Assembly (NCBI GenBank): GCA_016713965.1
Contig: JADJOC010000002.1
Coordinates: 1 to 64,000, forward strand
Direction of reading: 5' to 3'
Origin: Chitinophagaceae bacterium
GTDB taxonomy: Bacteria; Bacteroidota; Bacteroidia; Chitinophagales; Chitinophagaceae
Length of the DNA: 64,000 bases
In this document: in pieces, positions 47,949 to 57,265 of the stretch
Numbering within the stretch: position 1 is the first letter of the stretch
How the letters are laid out: every line of letters starts with the position of its first letter
Made by a program: the position numbers and the translations under genes
Notes under the pieces: model-generated
Seen by the model: the letters and a program-made list of their open reading frames with translations, nothing else
Databases searched by the model: none
What the model was told of the DNA's origin: nothing

Positions 47949-48749
47949 ATGAAGAAAGTTGTATTCAAAATATTAAAAGTCCTATTCATCATTTATTCTC
48001 TTGCGTGCATTATGTTATTTCTTTTTCAGGAAAAACTAATCTTCTATCCCGAAAAATTAAATAAGGATTTCAAATTCAGTTTTGACCAAAAATTTGAAGA
48101 ACTGAACATTAAAATGAAAGATGGTAAATCACTCAATGGCCTTTTATTTACATCAGACAGTTCAAAAGGATTAATATTTTATCTGCACGGCAATGCAGGA
48201 TCTTTACAATCCTGGGGAGGAGTTGCAAGAACATATACAGCATTAAACTATGACGTTTTTATATTAGATTACAGGGGCTTTGGAAAAAGTGAAGGGGCAA
48301 TCAGCAGTCAAGGGCAATTATTCGGGGATGTACAGATTGCTTATAATGAAATGAAGAAAAAATACGAGGAAGACCAAATTATTATATTGGGCTATTCAAT
48401 AGGTACGGGGCCAGCCGCTAAAATCGCTTCTGTAAACCACCCGAAATTATTAATTTTACAAGCGCCTTATTACAACCTGACAGATATGATGAAACACAAT
48501 TACCCCTTTATTCCCACTATTCTTTTGAAATATAAATTTGAAACAAATGAATATCTCAAAGATTGTAAAATGCCTGTTGTTATTTTCCATGGCAAACAGG
48601 ATGAAATTATTTACTACGGCTCTTCTTTAAAATTAAAAGAGCAATTTAAAAAAGCTGACACATTGATAACCCTGGACAAACAGGACCACAATAGCATTAC
48701 TGATAACCCGTTTTATAAAATTGAAATGCAAAAAATATTAAACCCGTGA
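47949..48749 (+). CDS. Membrane-anchored alpha/beta hydrolase
   Basis: 266 residues from the ATG at 47949; an upstream ATG adds five unlikely residues. N-terminal anchor FKILKVLFIIYSLACIMLFL, oxyanion region LIFYLHGNAGSLQSW, YRGFGKSEG, nucleophile elbow IILGYSIGTGPAAK, Asp in FHGKQDEIIYY, His in DKQDHNSITD. This is the BEM46/ABHD-like layout. Substrate unknown. Confidence 0.8.
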   Translation: MKKVVFKILKVLFIIYSLACIMLFLFQEKLIFYPEKLNKDFKFSFDQKFEELNIKMKDGKSLNGLLFTSDSSKGLIFYLHGNAGSLQSWGGVARTYTALNYDVFILDYRGFGKSEGAISSQGQLFGDVQIAYNEMKKKYEEDQIIILGYSIGTGPAAKIASVNHPKLLILQAPYYNLTDMMKHNYPFIPTILLKYKFETNEYLKDCKMPVVIFHGKQDEIIYYGSSLKLKEQFKKADTLITLDKQDHNSITDNPFYKIEMQKILNP

Positions 48750-48798
48750 AATATTTTGCAGTATTACACAGGGAATATTAAAAATAAATTATCGATAT

Positions 48799-49233
48799 AT
48801 GATCCGGTCAATTTTAGCAATCATTACCATTACATTTTTTGGTTACAATAATGAAAATTCATTATCTAAAAATACGCCTGCAACTCAAAAGGATACCATA
48901 ATAACTAATGAACAAGTTAAGAAAACAGAGGTTGATACCACTTTACTTCCGGCACCAAAAACAGAAAAGAAATTACGCTACTTATTTTATGCTAACGGAG
49001 GGTTATTGGGCTATTTTAATAATGGTACTATTGCAGGTTGTACCAGATGTGATTTATCGAAAGAAAATATAAAAACCTTATATGCTGAACAATCATTTAA
49101 AAATTATATTGTTGAAAAGTACGGCTCATTATTAATTGGAAAAAATGAACGGGCATACCCAAAAGAAAAAGATGAAAATGGAAATAAAGAATGGGCTATG
49201 ATAGACTACAAATGGATAGTTGATTTAAAATAA
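48799..49233 (+). CDS. Exported protein, unknown
   Basis: 144 residues. A hydrophobic start MIRSILAIITITFFGYN, a Thr/Lys-rich linker, then a compact domain RYLFYANGGLLGYFNNGTIA, CTRCDL. The CxxC may bind metal or form a disulfide. No family recognised. Confidence 0.55.
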   Translation: MIRSILAIITITFFGYNNENSLSKNTPATQKDTIITNEQVKKTEVDTTLLPAPKTEKKLRYLFYANGGLLGYFNNGTIAGCTRCDLSKENIKTLYAEQSFKNYIVEKYGSLLIGKNERAYPKEKDENGNKEWAMIDYKWIVDLK

Positions 49234-49301
49234 AATTTTACCTTTTTATTAAAACCCAATTAATATAAGATAGCTTACTGCAATATAAATGAATTCCTTT
49301 T

Positions 49302-50255
49302 ATGCAAAAACCAACGTTAACATTATTCACATTTCTTGTTTTTCAATTATTAACCTTTGCGCAGCAAGAGATTGCTATCGAAGATGGTAAAGCAGCAATA
49401 ACAAAGTTAGAAATACCCAATGCTAATCCTGACAAAATTATTTCGCACCAAGGCTACTCGGTTTTGTATAATGAAACACACCAGCAGGCAGACTGGGTAG
49501 CTTACATCCTTACTAAAGAAAAAACAAAAAAGCTTTTTAACCGCATAAACAAATTCATCCCCGACCCGAAAATAAAAACATGTATCACAAGCGATAAAGA
49601 TTATGCACATTCAGGTTATGACAGGGGGCATCTTGCTCCTGCGGCTGATATGTGCTGGTCGGCTACAGCAATTAAAGAATCTTTTTATTACAGCAACATG
49701 AGCCCGCAGCAACCCGGCTTTAACAGGGGTGCCTGGAAAAAGCTGGAGGAGCAGGTTCGTAAATGGGCAATTGAAAATGACAGCATATATATTGTTACAG
49801 GGCCGGTTTTATCTAACGCACTTCCTACTATAAGCACAAGCAGCATTTCTATTCCTGAATATTTTTATAAAGTTATTTTGGATTATAAAGAACCAGGTAT
49901 AAAAGGTATTGGATTTATTCTGCCTAATACCACTTCAAAAGAGCCGCTACAACAATTTGCCGTAACCATTGACAGTGTTGAAAAATTTACAGGCATTGAT
50001 TTTTTTCCGTTACTCCCAGATTACCAGGAAAAAATAATTGAAAAAACTTTATGCATGGTATGCTGGTGGGATAGCAAAAAAATAACAGATATAAAATATA
50101 AAAGTAAACCAATTGTATCCGGCCGGAAAAGTAATGATGTAAATAATAAGAAAATTTCTAAAAGCCTTTCAGTACAATGTTCAAGAACTACTAAATCAGG
50201 GAACAGGTGTAAGAGAATGACTAAAAGTTCTAATGGCAGATGTTACCAGCATTAA
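49302..50255 (+). CDS. Secreted DNA/RNA non-specific endonuclease with a Cys-rich tail
   Basis: 317 residues. Signal peptide MQKPTLTLFTFLVFQLLTFA. The NUC1 active site is YDRGHLAPAADMCW (DRGH, His as general base) near residue 107, with NMSPQQPGFNRGAWKKLE holding the metal-binding Asn. The C-terminus CSRTTKSGNRCKRMTKSSN then RCYQH is a small Cys-Cys-Cys-His module, probably zinc-binding. The enzyme cuts extracellular nucleic acid for nutrition or competition. Confidence 0.83.
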   Translation: MQKPTLTLFTFLVFQLLTFAQQEIAIEDGKAAITKLEIPNANPDKIISHQGYSVLYNETHQQADWVAYILTKEKTKKLFNRINKFIPDPKIKTCITSDKDYAHSGYDRGHLAPAADMCWSATAIKESFYYSNMSPQQPGFNRGAWKKLEEQVRKWAIENDSIYIVTGPVLSNALPTISTSSISIPEYFYKVILDYKEPGIKGIGFILPNTTSKEPLQQFAVTIDSVEKFTGIDFFPLLPDYQEKIIEKTLCMVCWWDSKKITDIKYKSKPIVSGRKSNDVNNKKISKSLSVQCSRTTKSGNRCKRMTKSSNGRCYQH

Positions 50256-50257
50256 TT

Positions 50258-50863
50258 TTATTTCGTTGCTTTTTTGTACTGCATACATTCCATCATTTCT
50301 TTCAATTCGGCCTTAAAACCATATTTTTCCCACATTTTAAAGTCTTTTTTTATTGCACGTATATCCTGGCCATTTTTTATATATTCTTCAATAGATACAA
50401 CTATTGGGTCATTAAAATTTTTAATCTTTAAAATGGATTTGCCAGGAATAGAATATCCACCTTCATATTCGTACATAAATACAATTACCTTATCCCCTTC
50501 TTTTAACCCTGAATCATAAAAGCAATCTGAACTGAAATATTGTTCATTATTATAATTGTCTTTTTCTGTTGCCCGGCTTTTTCTAATGCTGCTAATTTTT
50601 ATCACTCCTTTCTGAGATGATCTTACAGCATCGTCAGGATTATTAGGAAGAGGAGTAAAAAGTTTAGTGACAGTTCCTGTAAATACTAATGCATATTCAT
50701 CGCCACACAGCCCAATAAAAGGCCCACCCTGTGCCCACCAATATGTATAGCCAACATTAAGGGTATCCCTGTTATTTTCCTGTATTACCAGCTTATCAGC
50801 ATTGTTAGCAGGCAGATAGTTGCTTGTAATAATAATGACTACTAATCCTATAAATAATTTCAT
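50258..50863 (-). CDS. Exported protein, unknown
   Basis: 201 residues with a signal peptide MKLFIGLVVIIITSNYLPA. The body is beta-rich: YALVFTGTVTKLFTPLPN, GVIKISSIRKSRATEKDN, GDKVIVFMYEYEGGYSIP, a pattern like OB-fold/NTR-type domains. No family confirmed. Convergent with the nuclease gene, two bases apart. Confidence 0.55.
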   Translation of the reverse strand: MKLFIGLVVIIITSNYLPANNADKLVIQENNRDTLNVGYTYWWAQGGPFIGLCGDEYALVFTGTVTKLFTPLPNNPDDAVRSSQKGVIKISSIRKSRATEKDNYNNEQYFSSDCFYDSGLKEGDKVIVFMYEYEGGYSIPGKSILKIKNFNDPIVVSIEEYIKNGQDIRAIKKDFKMWEKYGFKAELKEMMECMQYKKATK

Positions 50864-50906
50864 AACAACGATTAATATTATGCAAAAGTCAAAGAGATTA
50901 AACTAT

Positions 50907-50951
50907 AAGTATCAGGAAGTCAAGTTTTTAAAACTTGACTTCCTGATACTT
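50907..50951. terminator. 22-bp perfect hairpin overlapping the esterase stop
   Basis: Arms at 50907-50928 and 50930-50951 are exact complements around one base, beginning AAGTATCAGGAAGTCAAG. The last codons of the esterase and its stop lie in the arms. It looks like a bidirectional terminator, though a T run is only internal. Confidence 0.6.
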
Positions 50952-51728
50952 ACCCCCTACCCATTTTAAAAAATACGGAAAAGCTTTTGCCCAGGTAGCT
51001 ACATCATGCCTGCCATCGGCTATTTGTTTAGCGCCAAAGTATCATCAATAGAATCAATAATACCATTATTATTCCTGTCGGCGGTTTCATCTAAGGTACC
51101 CACTTCAAAAAAATTTCAACCACGGATAATAACCGCCCTGCTGTACCTGGCGGTGCATAATCCTGTCTGTCTCTTCATTAAACTCAGGGTCATCCTGATC
51201 CCTGTCCCTCCACCATAATGAACCGCTAAAAACACCTGCTTTACAAAATTCGTGCGGATGGTTCCATACAATATCCAGTGCACATAACCCCCCTAATGAA
51301 AACCCTGCAAAAGATTTATCTTTAAAAGATGTTATGGAATATTCTTTTCGTATAAAAGGCAACAACTCTTCAAATACGAATTGATTATATAAAGCAGCCT
51401 TGGCACCCCTGCCATTGTAGTCTAAAATTTTTGCAGTACCGTATTCATTTCTTCTATCTGCGGAGCAGTGCATGCTTACAACCATTAAAGGGCCAATTTC
51501 CCCGCCATCATATAATTCATCCAGGATATCTTCAAATTTCATCGTTACCAAATCCTGCCCGTCATTCACTAACAACAAGCTTAAATTATCAGTAGCAGTA
51601 AATGTATTGTTTACATAGCAATCTACTTTTACATCCCTTTGTAAAAACTTCGATTTTACTGTATGATTACCGACCACTACAGTGCTGATTTTTTCATCTC
51701 CCATATGTTCAAAAATAACAAAAGGCAT
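50928..51728 (-). CDS. Esterase, enterochelin-esterase-like (frameshifted)
   Basis: About 267 residues across shifts near 51110 and 51020. The nucleophile elbow is FAGFSLGGLCALDIVWNHP; GSLWWRDRDQDDPEF follows; after the shifts comes EVGTLDETADRNNNGIIDSI, then RHDVATWAKAFPYFLKW with the catalytic His, as in Fes/YbbA-type esterases. Located upstream of a strong hairpin. Substrate unknown. Confidence 0.72.
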
Positions 51729-51779
51729 TGATAATATAAAAGGTAATTATCCAATACAGTTTTTGAATTTACCATTGCA

Positions 51780-52210
51780 GTAAATCAAGCAATAATAAAT
51801 ATATAAATTGGGGTTGTCGGCAGCGTATCATTATTCAAATGCAGTCCGGGCTATCCATTACAAGTCCGGCACAAAGCCGCACACAAAGCCTCACCGTGCT
51901 TTTCATTGCTATCCCGCAGCCCTTTAAGGTTTTAATTTTATTCATCCATTACCTTTCAATAGATCTGGTCTGAATAGCTCCGCTCTTTAGAGCGGAGAGA
52001 GAAAAATAAAATCAATTAACAATGGCTTTAGCCATCAATAATAATTTAAGGTCAGTGGCTAAAGCCACAGGAAAGGCAATCCATTATCACCGCTCTTTAG
52101 AGCGGTGCAATGCATAAAGAGCGGTGCAATTTATAAAAAAGGGATATTATTAGACAGGAGACACATTTTGACTGAGTGACATTGAATGCCCGAACCATTG
52201 AGTTGCTATT
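51780..52210. repeat. Gene-free stretch with dispersed repeats
   Basis: 51858-51921 carries TTACAAGTCCGGCACAAAGC and CTATCCCGCAGCC, an intact copy of the repeat split by the IS3 element at 32926. From 51970 there are palindromes CCGCTCTTTAGAGCGG (twice), TGGCTTTAGCCA and TGGCTAAAGCCA, also seen at 37.2-37.6 kb. No coding frame is convincing here, including the plus-strand frame at 52211-52555, which is antisense to plsC. Confidence 0.6.
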
Positions 52211-52389
52211 ATGCAGTTATTTATTTCAAAAATATTTCAAACTTATTTGTTCCAGTACTATGCTAAATACAATTTGCTTAGTTCAAAGTTCAATAGTAAT
52301 ACTGCAGATGAATGGAGCGTCCACCGCCTATGGCGGGGCACAGCGCCAATGAAGATTAATCAGGGAAGTAAATGCCCGTCACCAAAAAA

Positions 52390-53151
52390 TTATTTTATCC
52401 AGCTTGCTTTATATTTTATTAATCCTTCCTCCATTTTTGTATACACTAATTGTTTTAAAAGCGCAACGTCATTTAACGTATATCCATTAACAGGAATTTC
52501 TTTTAAATATACCGTACGCAGTTTCCCCGGTGTTAAAGAAAAAATACTTTTATAATGCAGCCTGTCCAGCGCATCTAAAAACAGGATAGGTTTGACAGGT
52601 GTTTGTGTTTCGATAGCCAGCTTAAATGCACCATCATAAAATTCTTTTAATGGTTGGCCGGTTATGTTGAAAGTGCCCTCCGGGCAAATAAAAATAGAAA
52701 CATTTTTTTGCAGGTATTTTTTTAAAGTCAACATACTTTTTAACCTGCTGGCCGGGCTTGTCCTGTCTACTGCAACTGTTGCCATTTTATATATAAACCC
52801 GAATACTGGAATTTTCCCCATCTCTGCTTTTGCTAAAATACGCACAGGTTGCTTTCTTATCGCTTTCATCATTTGCGGAATATCCATGTAAGAATTGTGG
52901 TTGCTTACGAATATGTAAGGTATGTTGCGGTTGTGCGGCACCTCATAAATAGCTTTATGGAAAATGCCCATTACCGGTAAAAATACATCCGCCCATAAAC
53001 GACAGATGGCATAAACAAAATTCCCTCCCCTTACACGGCCCCAAAAAGCGGCAATTAATACGATAGGAAATACAGCAAACATAATAAACAGGAAAAATAA
53101 TAATGCGGCTGCACTATATATATATTGTATAATTTTAAAAAATATCCTCAT
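52390..53151 (-). CDS. plsC: 1-acyl-sn-glycerol-3-phosphate acyltransferase
   Basis: 253 residues. N-terminal membrane segment ALLFFLFIMFAVFPIVLIAA, acyltransferase motif I FVSNHNSYMDIPQMM (NHxxxxD), motif II MATVAVDRTSPASR, motif III IFICPEGTFN. It adds the second acyl chain in phospholipid synthesis. Homologs with other acyl acceptors (lysophospholipid, ornithine lipid) cannot be excluded. Confidence 0.82.
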   Translation of the reverse strand: MRIFFKIIQYIYSAAALLFFLFIMFAVFPIVLIAAFWGRVRGGNFVYAICRLWADVFLPVMGIFHKAIYEVPHNRNIPYIFVSNHNSYMDIPQMMKAIRKQPVRILAKAEMGKIPVFGFIYKMATVAVDRTSPASRLKSMLTLKKYLQKNVSIFICPEGTFNITGQPLKEFYDGAFKLAIETQTPVKPILFLDALDRLHYKSIFSLTPGKLRTVYLKEIPVNGYTLNDVALLKQLVYTKMEEGLIKYKASWIK

Positions 53152-53260
53152 AATCAGGCCGCTAAATTAAGGAGTTTAAGTTTTTTTATTGTTTAATTAA
53201 GGTATAAAAGGTTTTTTTACAATTTATGCCTTGATATTTCAATATATTAGGTGAAAAGCC

Positions 53261-53268
53261 TACCTTTG
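53261..53268 (+). promoter_or_regulatory. -7 box for rplU
   Basis: TACCTTTG is an exact TAnnTTTG, 21 bases before the rplU ATG. No convincing -33 TTG lies at the usual spacing. Confidence 0.5.
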
Positions 53269-53289
53269 CCGTCCTAAATTCGGGAAGTT

Positions 53290-53595
53290 ATGTTAGCAGT
53301 AGTAAAAATAGCTGGTCAACAGTTTAAAGTAAAAGCAGGCGATAGCTTGTACGTACCTCACATCGAAGGCAATGCAGGAGATTCGGTAGAATTTTCGGAT
53401 GTATTGATGACTACCAGCGATGGTAAAATTGTGATGGGCACTGATGTAAAAGCCATTGTAAAGGCTGAAATAATCAGGGACCTGGTACAGGGTGATAAAG
53501 TTATCGCCTTTAAAATGAAAAGGCGAAAAGGTTTCCGTAAAAAACACGGACATCGTACGCATTACACTCACATCAAAGTGACGGGTATTGCATAG
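53290..53595 (+). CDS. rplU: 50S ribosomal protein L21
   Basis: 101 residues. LAVVKIAGQQFKVKAGDSLY at the start and KRRKGFRKKHGHRTHYTHIK near the end are standard L21 regions that bind 23S rRNA. First gene of the rplU-rpmA operon; the 107-base gap to rpmA is AT-rich with loose repeats of TTAATTGGTA and CAAATTAAC. Confidence 0.95.
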   Translation: MLAVVKIAGQQFKVKAGDSLYVPHIEGNAGDSVEFSDVLMTTSDGKIVMGTDVKAIVKAEIIRDLVQGDKVIAFKMKRRKGFRKKHGHRTHYTHIKVTGIA

Positions 53596-53702
53596 TTGTT
53601 AATTGGTAAATCTGTTAATTGGTATATTCGTCTATAACCAAATAAACTAATTAATAAATTACTAATCACAAATTAACTAATCAACAAATTAACTTAATAA
53701 CA

Positions 53703-53969
53703 ATGGCACATAAAAAAGGTGAAGGCTCGGTAAAAAACGGAAGAGATTCACAAAGCAAAAGATTAGGTGTAAAAATTTACGGTGGTCAACCGGTACTAGC
53801 TGGTAACATCATCATCCGTCAACGCGGAACAGTATATCACCCTGGTAAAAATGTAGGAGTTGGAAGAGACTTTACCATCTTTGCATTAACAGATGGTTTG
53901 GTAGAATTCAAAAAAGGAAGGGCAGATAAAACTTTTGTTTCCGTTAGTGCAATGGAAGCCACTGCATAA
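53703..53969 (+). CDS. rpmA: 50S ribosomal protein L27
   Basis: 88 residues. AHKKGEGSVKNGRDSQSKRL and IIIRQRGTVYHPGKNVGVGR are the L27 signature near the peptidyl transferase centre. No N-terminal extension needing cleavage. Followed by the histone-like gene 80 bases on. Confidence 0.96.
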   Translation: MAHKKGEGSVKNGRDSQSKRLGVKIYGGQPVLAGNIIIRQRGTVYHPGKNVGVGRDFTIFALTDGLVEFKKGRADKTFVSVSAMEATA

Positions 53970-54049
53970 TTTTTATAAGTTTTTTTTGGTAGTTAAAAAA
54001 ATATTTATATTTTTAAGTATTATTTACTAACCAAATTAAATTTAAAAAA

Positions 54050-54244
54050 ATGGCAACAAAGAAAAAAGCTGCTCCAGCCAAGAAGGCTGCTCCAGCAAAA
54101 AAAGCAGCTCCTGCTAAGAAAGCGGCTCCAGCTAAAAAAGCAGCTCCAGCTAAAAAAGCTGCTCCAAAAAAAGCGGCTCCAGCTAAGAAAGCAGCTCCAA
54201 AGAAAGCAGCTCCTGCTAAAAAAGCAGCATCTAAAAAGAAATAA
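54050..54244 (+). CDS. Histone H1-like Lys/Ala/Pro repeat protein
   Basis: 64 residues made almost only of AAPAKK repeats, starting MATKKKAAPAKK. Such proteins are bacterial H1/Hc1-like nucleoid proteins that coat DNA. The repeat number may vary and is prone to assembly error. An upstream AT-rich leader and a downstream terminator make it a separate unit. Confidence 0.7.
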   Translation: MATKKKAAPAKKAAPAKKAAPAKKAAPAKKAAPAKKAAPKKAAPAKKAAPKKAAPAKKAASKKK

Positions 54245-54275
54245 GGGTTGCTTTATAATAAAGCAAAATGATAGT

Positions 54276-54308
54276 AAGTCCTGGCAAATATGTCGGGACT
54301 TTTTTTTA
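54276..54308 (+). terminator. Terminator after the histone-like gene
   Basis: AAGTCC and GGACTT arms with an imperfect centre, followed by a run of eight Ts. Confidence 0.7.
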
Positions 54309-54399
54309 TATTCAATTCAAACCAACTTGCTTTTTTATATTTCTTAGTAAACAGGAATATATGTGTTATATAAAAAATTTAATTCTAAAATTTTAGTTG

Positions 54400-56079
54400 A
54401 TGACTAATGACCAGATAGCCGATAATTTTTCTTTACTGTCCAAGCTTATGGATATACACGGAGAAAATAGTTTTAAAGCCAAATCCTATGCTGGAGCTGC
54501 GTTTGCCATAGAAAAGCTGCCTTCTCCAATAAAGGATTTACCCCAGGAAAAAATTTTTACGATAAAGGGAATCGGAGAAAGCAGTGGCAAAAAAATAATA
54601 GAATTATTACAAACCGGTGAAATAAAAGTACTAAAGGATTTACTGCAAAAAACACCTGAGGGTGTTTTGGAAATGTTACACATTAAAGGAATCGGGCCAA
54701 AAAAAATTGCTACCATCTGGAAAGAAATGGCCATAGAAACTATTGGTGAATTATTGTATGCGTGTAAGGAAAACCGGTTGAAATTATATAAAGGGTTTGG
54801 TGAAAAAACGCAACAGAATGTAGCAGAAATAATTGAATTTTATTTGAATAGTAAAGGCAGTTATTTGTATGCTGCAGTTACAGCTATTGAACCAAATCTT
54901 ACTTTGTTTTTACAAAAAATATTTGGTGCAGATGCTGTTTTAATCACTGGAAATTTTAGAACACAGGAAGAAATAATTGAAGTAATTGAATATGTGATTG
55001 ATGCACCTAAAGAAAAAATAAAAGAAAATTTTGATAAAATTGATGATTTTGTGCTGATTGGAGAGACAACAGAATATTTATTTTTTAAAAATATTAATGG
55101 CTTTAAACTAAAATTATTTTGTTGTGAAAGTAAAAATAAAATTGAAGTATTATTTAACACAACAGGTACTGAAAAATTTATTGAAGCATTTAAAAATGAA
55201 TTCGGAAATATTACTGCTGAGGTAAAGGATGAAGAGGAAATATTTTTAAATGCTGCTATTCCTTACATACATCCCTGCTTAAGAGAAGACGCAAATATTA
55301 TTTCTAAAGCAAAGAATAATAATATGCCTGCACTTATTACTACAAAAGATATTAAAGGTATTATACATTCGCACAGCAACTGGAGCGACGGAAATAATAC
55401 CATAGAAGAAATGCTTTTGGCTGCTAAAACCAAAGGTTTTGAATATCTGGTAATAAGCGATCATAGCAAAAGCGCTTTTTATGCTAAAGGATTAGAAGAG
55501 CAAAGAATAAGGGAACAACATTTATATATTGATGAATTAAATGATAAATATCCTGATTTTAAAATATTTAAAAGTATAGAGAGTGATATTTTAAATGATG
55601 GCAGTTTGGATTATAACAATGAGATTTTATCACTTTTTGATTTGGTAATTGCATCTGTGCACAGTAATTTAAAAATGACTGAGGAAAAGGCTATGCCACG
55701 ACTAATTAAGGCGATAGAAAATCCATATACAACCATACTTGGCCATATGACCGGCAGATTATTATTAAGCAGGAAAGGTTACCCGGTAGATTATAAAAAA
55801 ATTATTGATGCCTGTGCAGCCAATGATGTGGTAATTGAATTAAATGCCCACCCTAACCGCCTGGATATTGATTGGAGACATATTTACTATGCCTTGGAGA
55901 AAAATGTTTTAATATCCATTAACCCGGATGCCCATAGTATTGAGGGGTTTGATGATATTCAATTTGGCGTGGCTGTAGCTCAAAAAGCTATGATTACTGA
56001 GGCAAATAATTTAAGCAGCTTTTCCAGAGAAATGTTTGAGGAATTTATTGAAAAAAGAAAAATAAAAAAGGTTTTATAA
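54400..56079 (+). CDS. PolX-family protein: degenerate polymerase plus PHP phosphoesterase
   Basis: 559 residues from the ATG at 54400. Residues 1-155: helix-hairpin-helix domains (IFTIKGIGESSGKKI, MLHIKGIGPKKIA). Residues about 170-290: palm region where the usual GSxRR and two catalytic Asp are GNFRT, Val and Glu (LITGNFRTQEEIIEVIEYVI), so polymerase activity is probably lost. Residues about 320-560: PHP domain with metal ligands HSHSNWSDG, ISDHSKS, SIESDI, ASVHSN, NAHPNR and NPDAH. A 3'-5' exonuclease or phosphoesterase in base excision repair is likely. Confidence 0.85.
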   Translation: MTNDQIADNFSLLSKLMDIHGENSFKAKSYAGAAFAIEKLPSPIKDLPQEKIFTIKGIGESSGKKIIELLQTGEIKVLKDLLQKTPEGVLEMLHIKGIGPKKIATIWKEMAIETIGELLYACKENRLKLYKGFGEKTQQNVAEIIEFYLNSKGSYLYAAVTAIEPNLTLFLQKIFGADAVLITGNFRTQEEIIEVIEYVIDAPKEKIKENFDKIDDFVLIGETTEYLFFKNINGFKLKLFCCESKNKIEVLFNTTGTEKFIEAFKNEFGNITAEVKDEEEIFLNAAIPYIHPCLREDANIISKAKNNNMPALITTKDIKGIIHSHSNWSDGNNTIEEMLLAAKTKGFEYLVISDHSKSAFYAKGLEEQRIREQHLYIDELNDKYPDFKIFKSIESDILNDGSLDYNNEILSLFDLVIASVHSNLKMTEEKAMPRLIKAIENPYTTILGHMTGRLLLSRKGYPVDYKKIIDACAANDVVIELNAHPNRLDIDWRHIYYALEKNVLISINPDAHSIEGFDDIQFGVAVAQKAMITEANNLSSFSREMFEEFIEKRKIKKVL

Positions 56080-56126
56080 ATTATTGGAAAAAAATCAAAA
56101 AGACACTACTATATTGTAAATTAACT

Positions 56127-57185
56127 TTATCTGAACGCTGCTTTCAGTTTTTTATTACCGTACTTGCTGCGCTGCTGCGTTACACTATTTAGCCATTGCA
56201 TATACATCTTCTCCGGCATTTCCCGATAGCCTAATTCAAACAATTGTACATACAGCTTTTCCATTTCCGTATAAGTTTGGGAGGCCACCTTATCATTTTC
56301 CTTTAACTGCTTTTCGTACATACGATTGAGTACTTCTGCTTTTAGCAAAATTGCCTGCACGTTCAGCGGATGGTATTGTAAAGTTAAATCACAGCATTTT
56401 AAAATAAAGCCATCATAATAATTTTTAGTTTGATATTCATACCCTTTAGCTAAATCTAAAACACATTGAGCAATTGACTGCTGATCGCTCAATGTATCCA
56501 TATAGATACCATTACGGATAGCATCTACAGGCACATAACCGCTAGTAGCAATCCAGGCATCTATTGGAAAATCGCCGCTGGTAAGTTCGGTATTGTACCA
56601 GCCTATGTCCTTGCTTCTATTTTTAATATAAATATGATTGGGAGCAAATGATAGCCAGCAGGTAGCCCCCAGCTCATCCGCCAGTATCTTGTACAGATAA
56701 GGTAATGAATGGCAGTTACCTTTATGTGTTTCCAGCAGCTTAGTTACAAACATATTACTCCAGTCTTTATAACCGAAAAAATCATTAAAATCGTAGGTAT
56801 AAGGTAGGTGCTTATACTCACTGTTGTTTAGTATTAACTTAGTAGTATCTTTTAAAAAATGGTATATAGCAAAATTATTTTGAAAATTTGCACTATCCAT
56901 ATTTTTATAATCGTTAATAGGATTGAATGTACTCCACAATTTGATGATAGTTGCTGAGTAGTCTATGAACTTATTAAATTTTTCTTCGTTTAATGTGTCA
57001 TTATTAAAAGTATTTTCTGTAATAAAAACAGCCTGTTTGAAATTGCGGCCACTTTTATTTTCAATTAGATGTTGTAATTTTTTAAATGCTAAACCATAAC
57101 TACTTGTGGTGTCAAATGTAGTTTGGGAAAATGCACTAAAAGCAATACCAAAGACGAAAAATAATAGTAAGTAAGATTTCAACAT
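56127..57185 (-). CDS. Exported Cys-His (transglutaminase-like) protein, paralog B
   Basis: 352 residues. Signal peptide ending AFSAFSQ. The core THKGNCHSLPYLYKILADEL then CWLSFAPNHIYIK places a catalytic-type Cys and His as in transglutaminase-like peptidases; a helical TPR-like C-terminus includes VQLFELGYREMPEKMYMQW. It shares layout and motifs with the protein at 59390-60787. It is the last gene of a five-gene leftward cluster of exported proteins. Confidence 0.65.
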   Translation of the reverse strand: MLKSYLLLFFVFGIAFSAFSQTTFDTTSSYGLAFKKLQHLIENKSGRNFKQAVFITENTFNNDTLNEEKFNKFIDYSATIIKLWSTFNPINDYKNMDSANFQNNFAIYHFLKDTTKLILNNSEYKHLPYTYDFNDFFGYKDWSNMFVTKLLETHKGNCHSLPYLYKILADELGATCWLSFAPNHIYIKNRSKDIGWYNTELTSGDFPIDAWIATSGYVPVDAIRNGIYMDTLSDQQSIAQCVLDLAKGYEYQTKNYYDGFILKCCDLTLQYHPLNVQAILLKAEVLNRMYEKQLKENDKVASQTYTEMEKLYVQLFELGYREMPEKMYMQWLNSVTQQRSKYGNKKLKAAFR

Positions 57186-57265
57186 CTAAAATTTTTATGA
57201 TTAATTGTTTGCTTGTTTTTTTTCTGGGTTAAACCCTTTTTTATTTTTATTTAATGGTGGCGGTG

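Noticed and set aside
52211..52555. Plus-strand reading frame of 114 codons
   Set aside because: Most of it is antisense to plsC, which has full acyltransferase motifs.
54050..54244. Tandem repeat or CRISPR-like array
   Set aside because: The period comes from AAPAKK codons in one open frame; there are no unique spacers.
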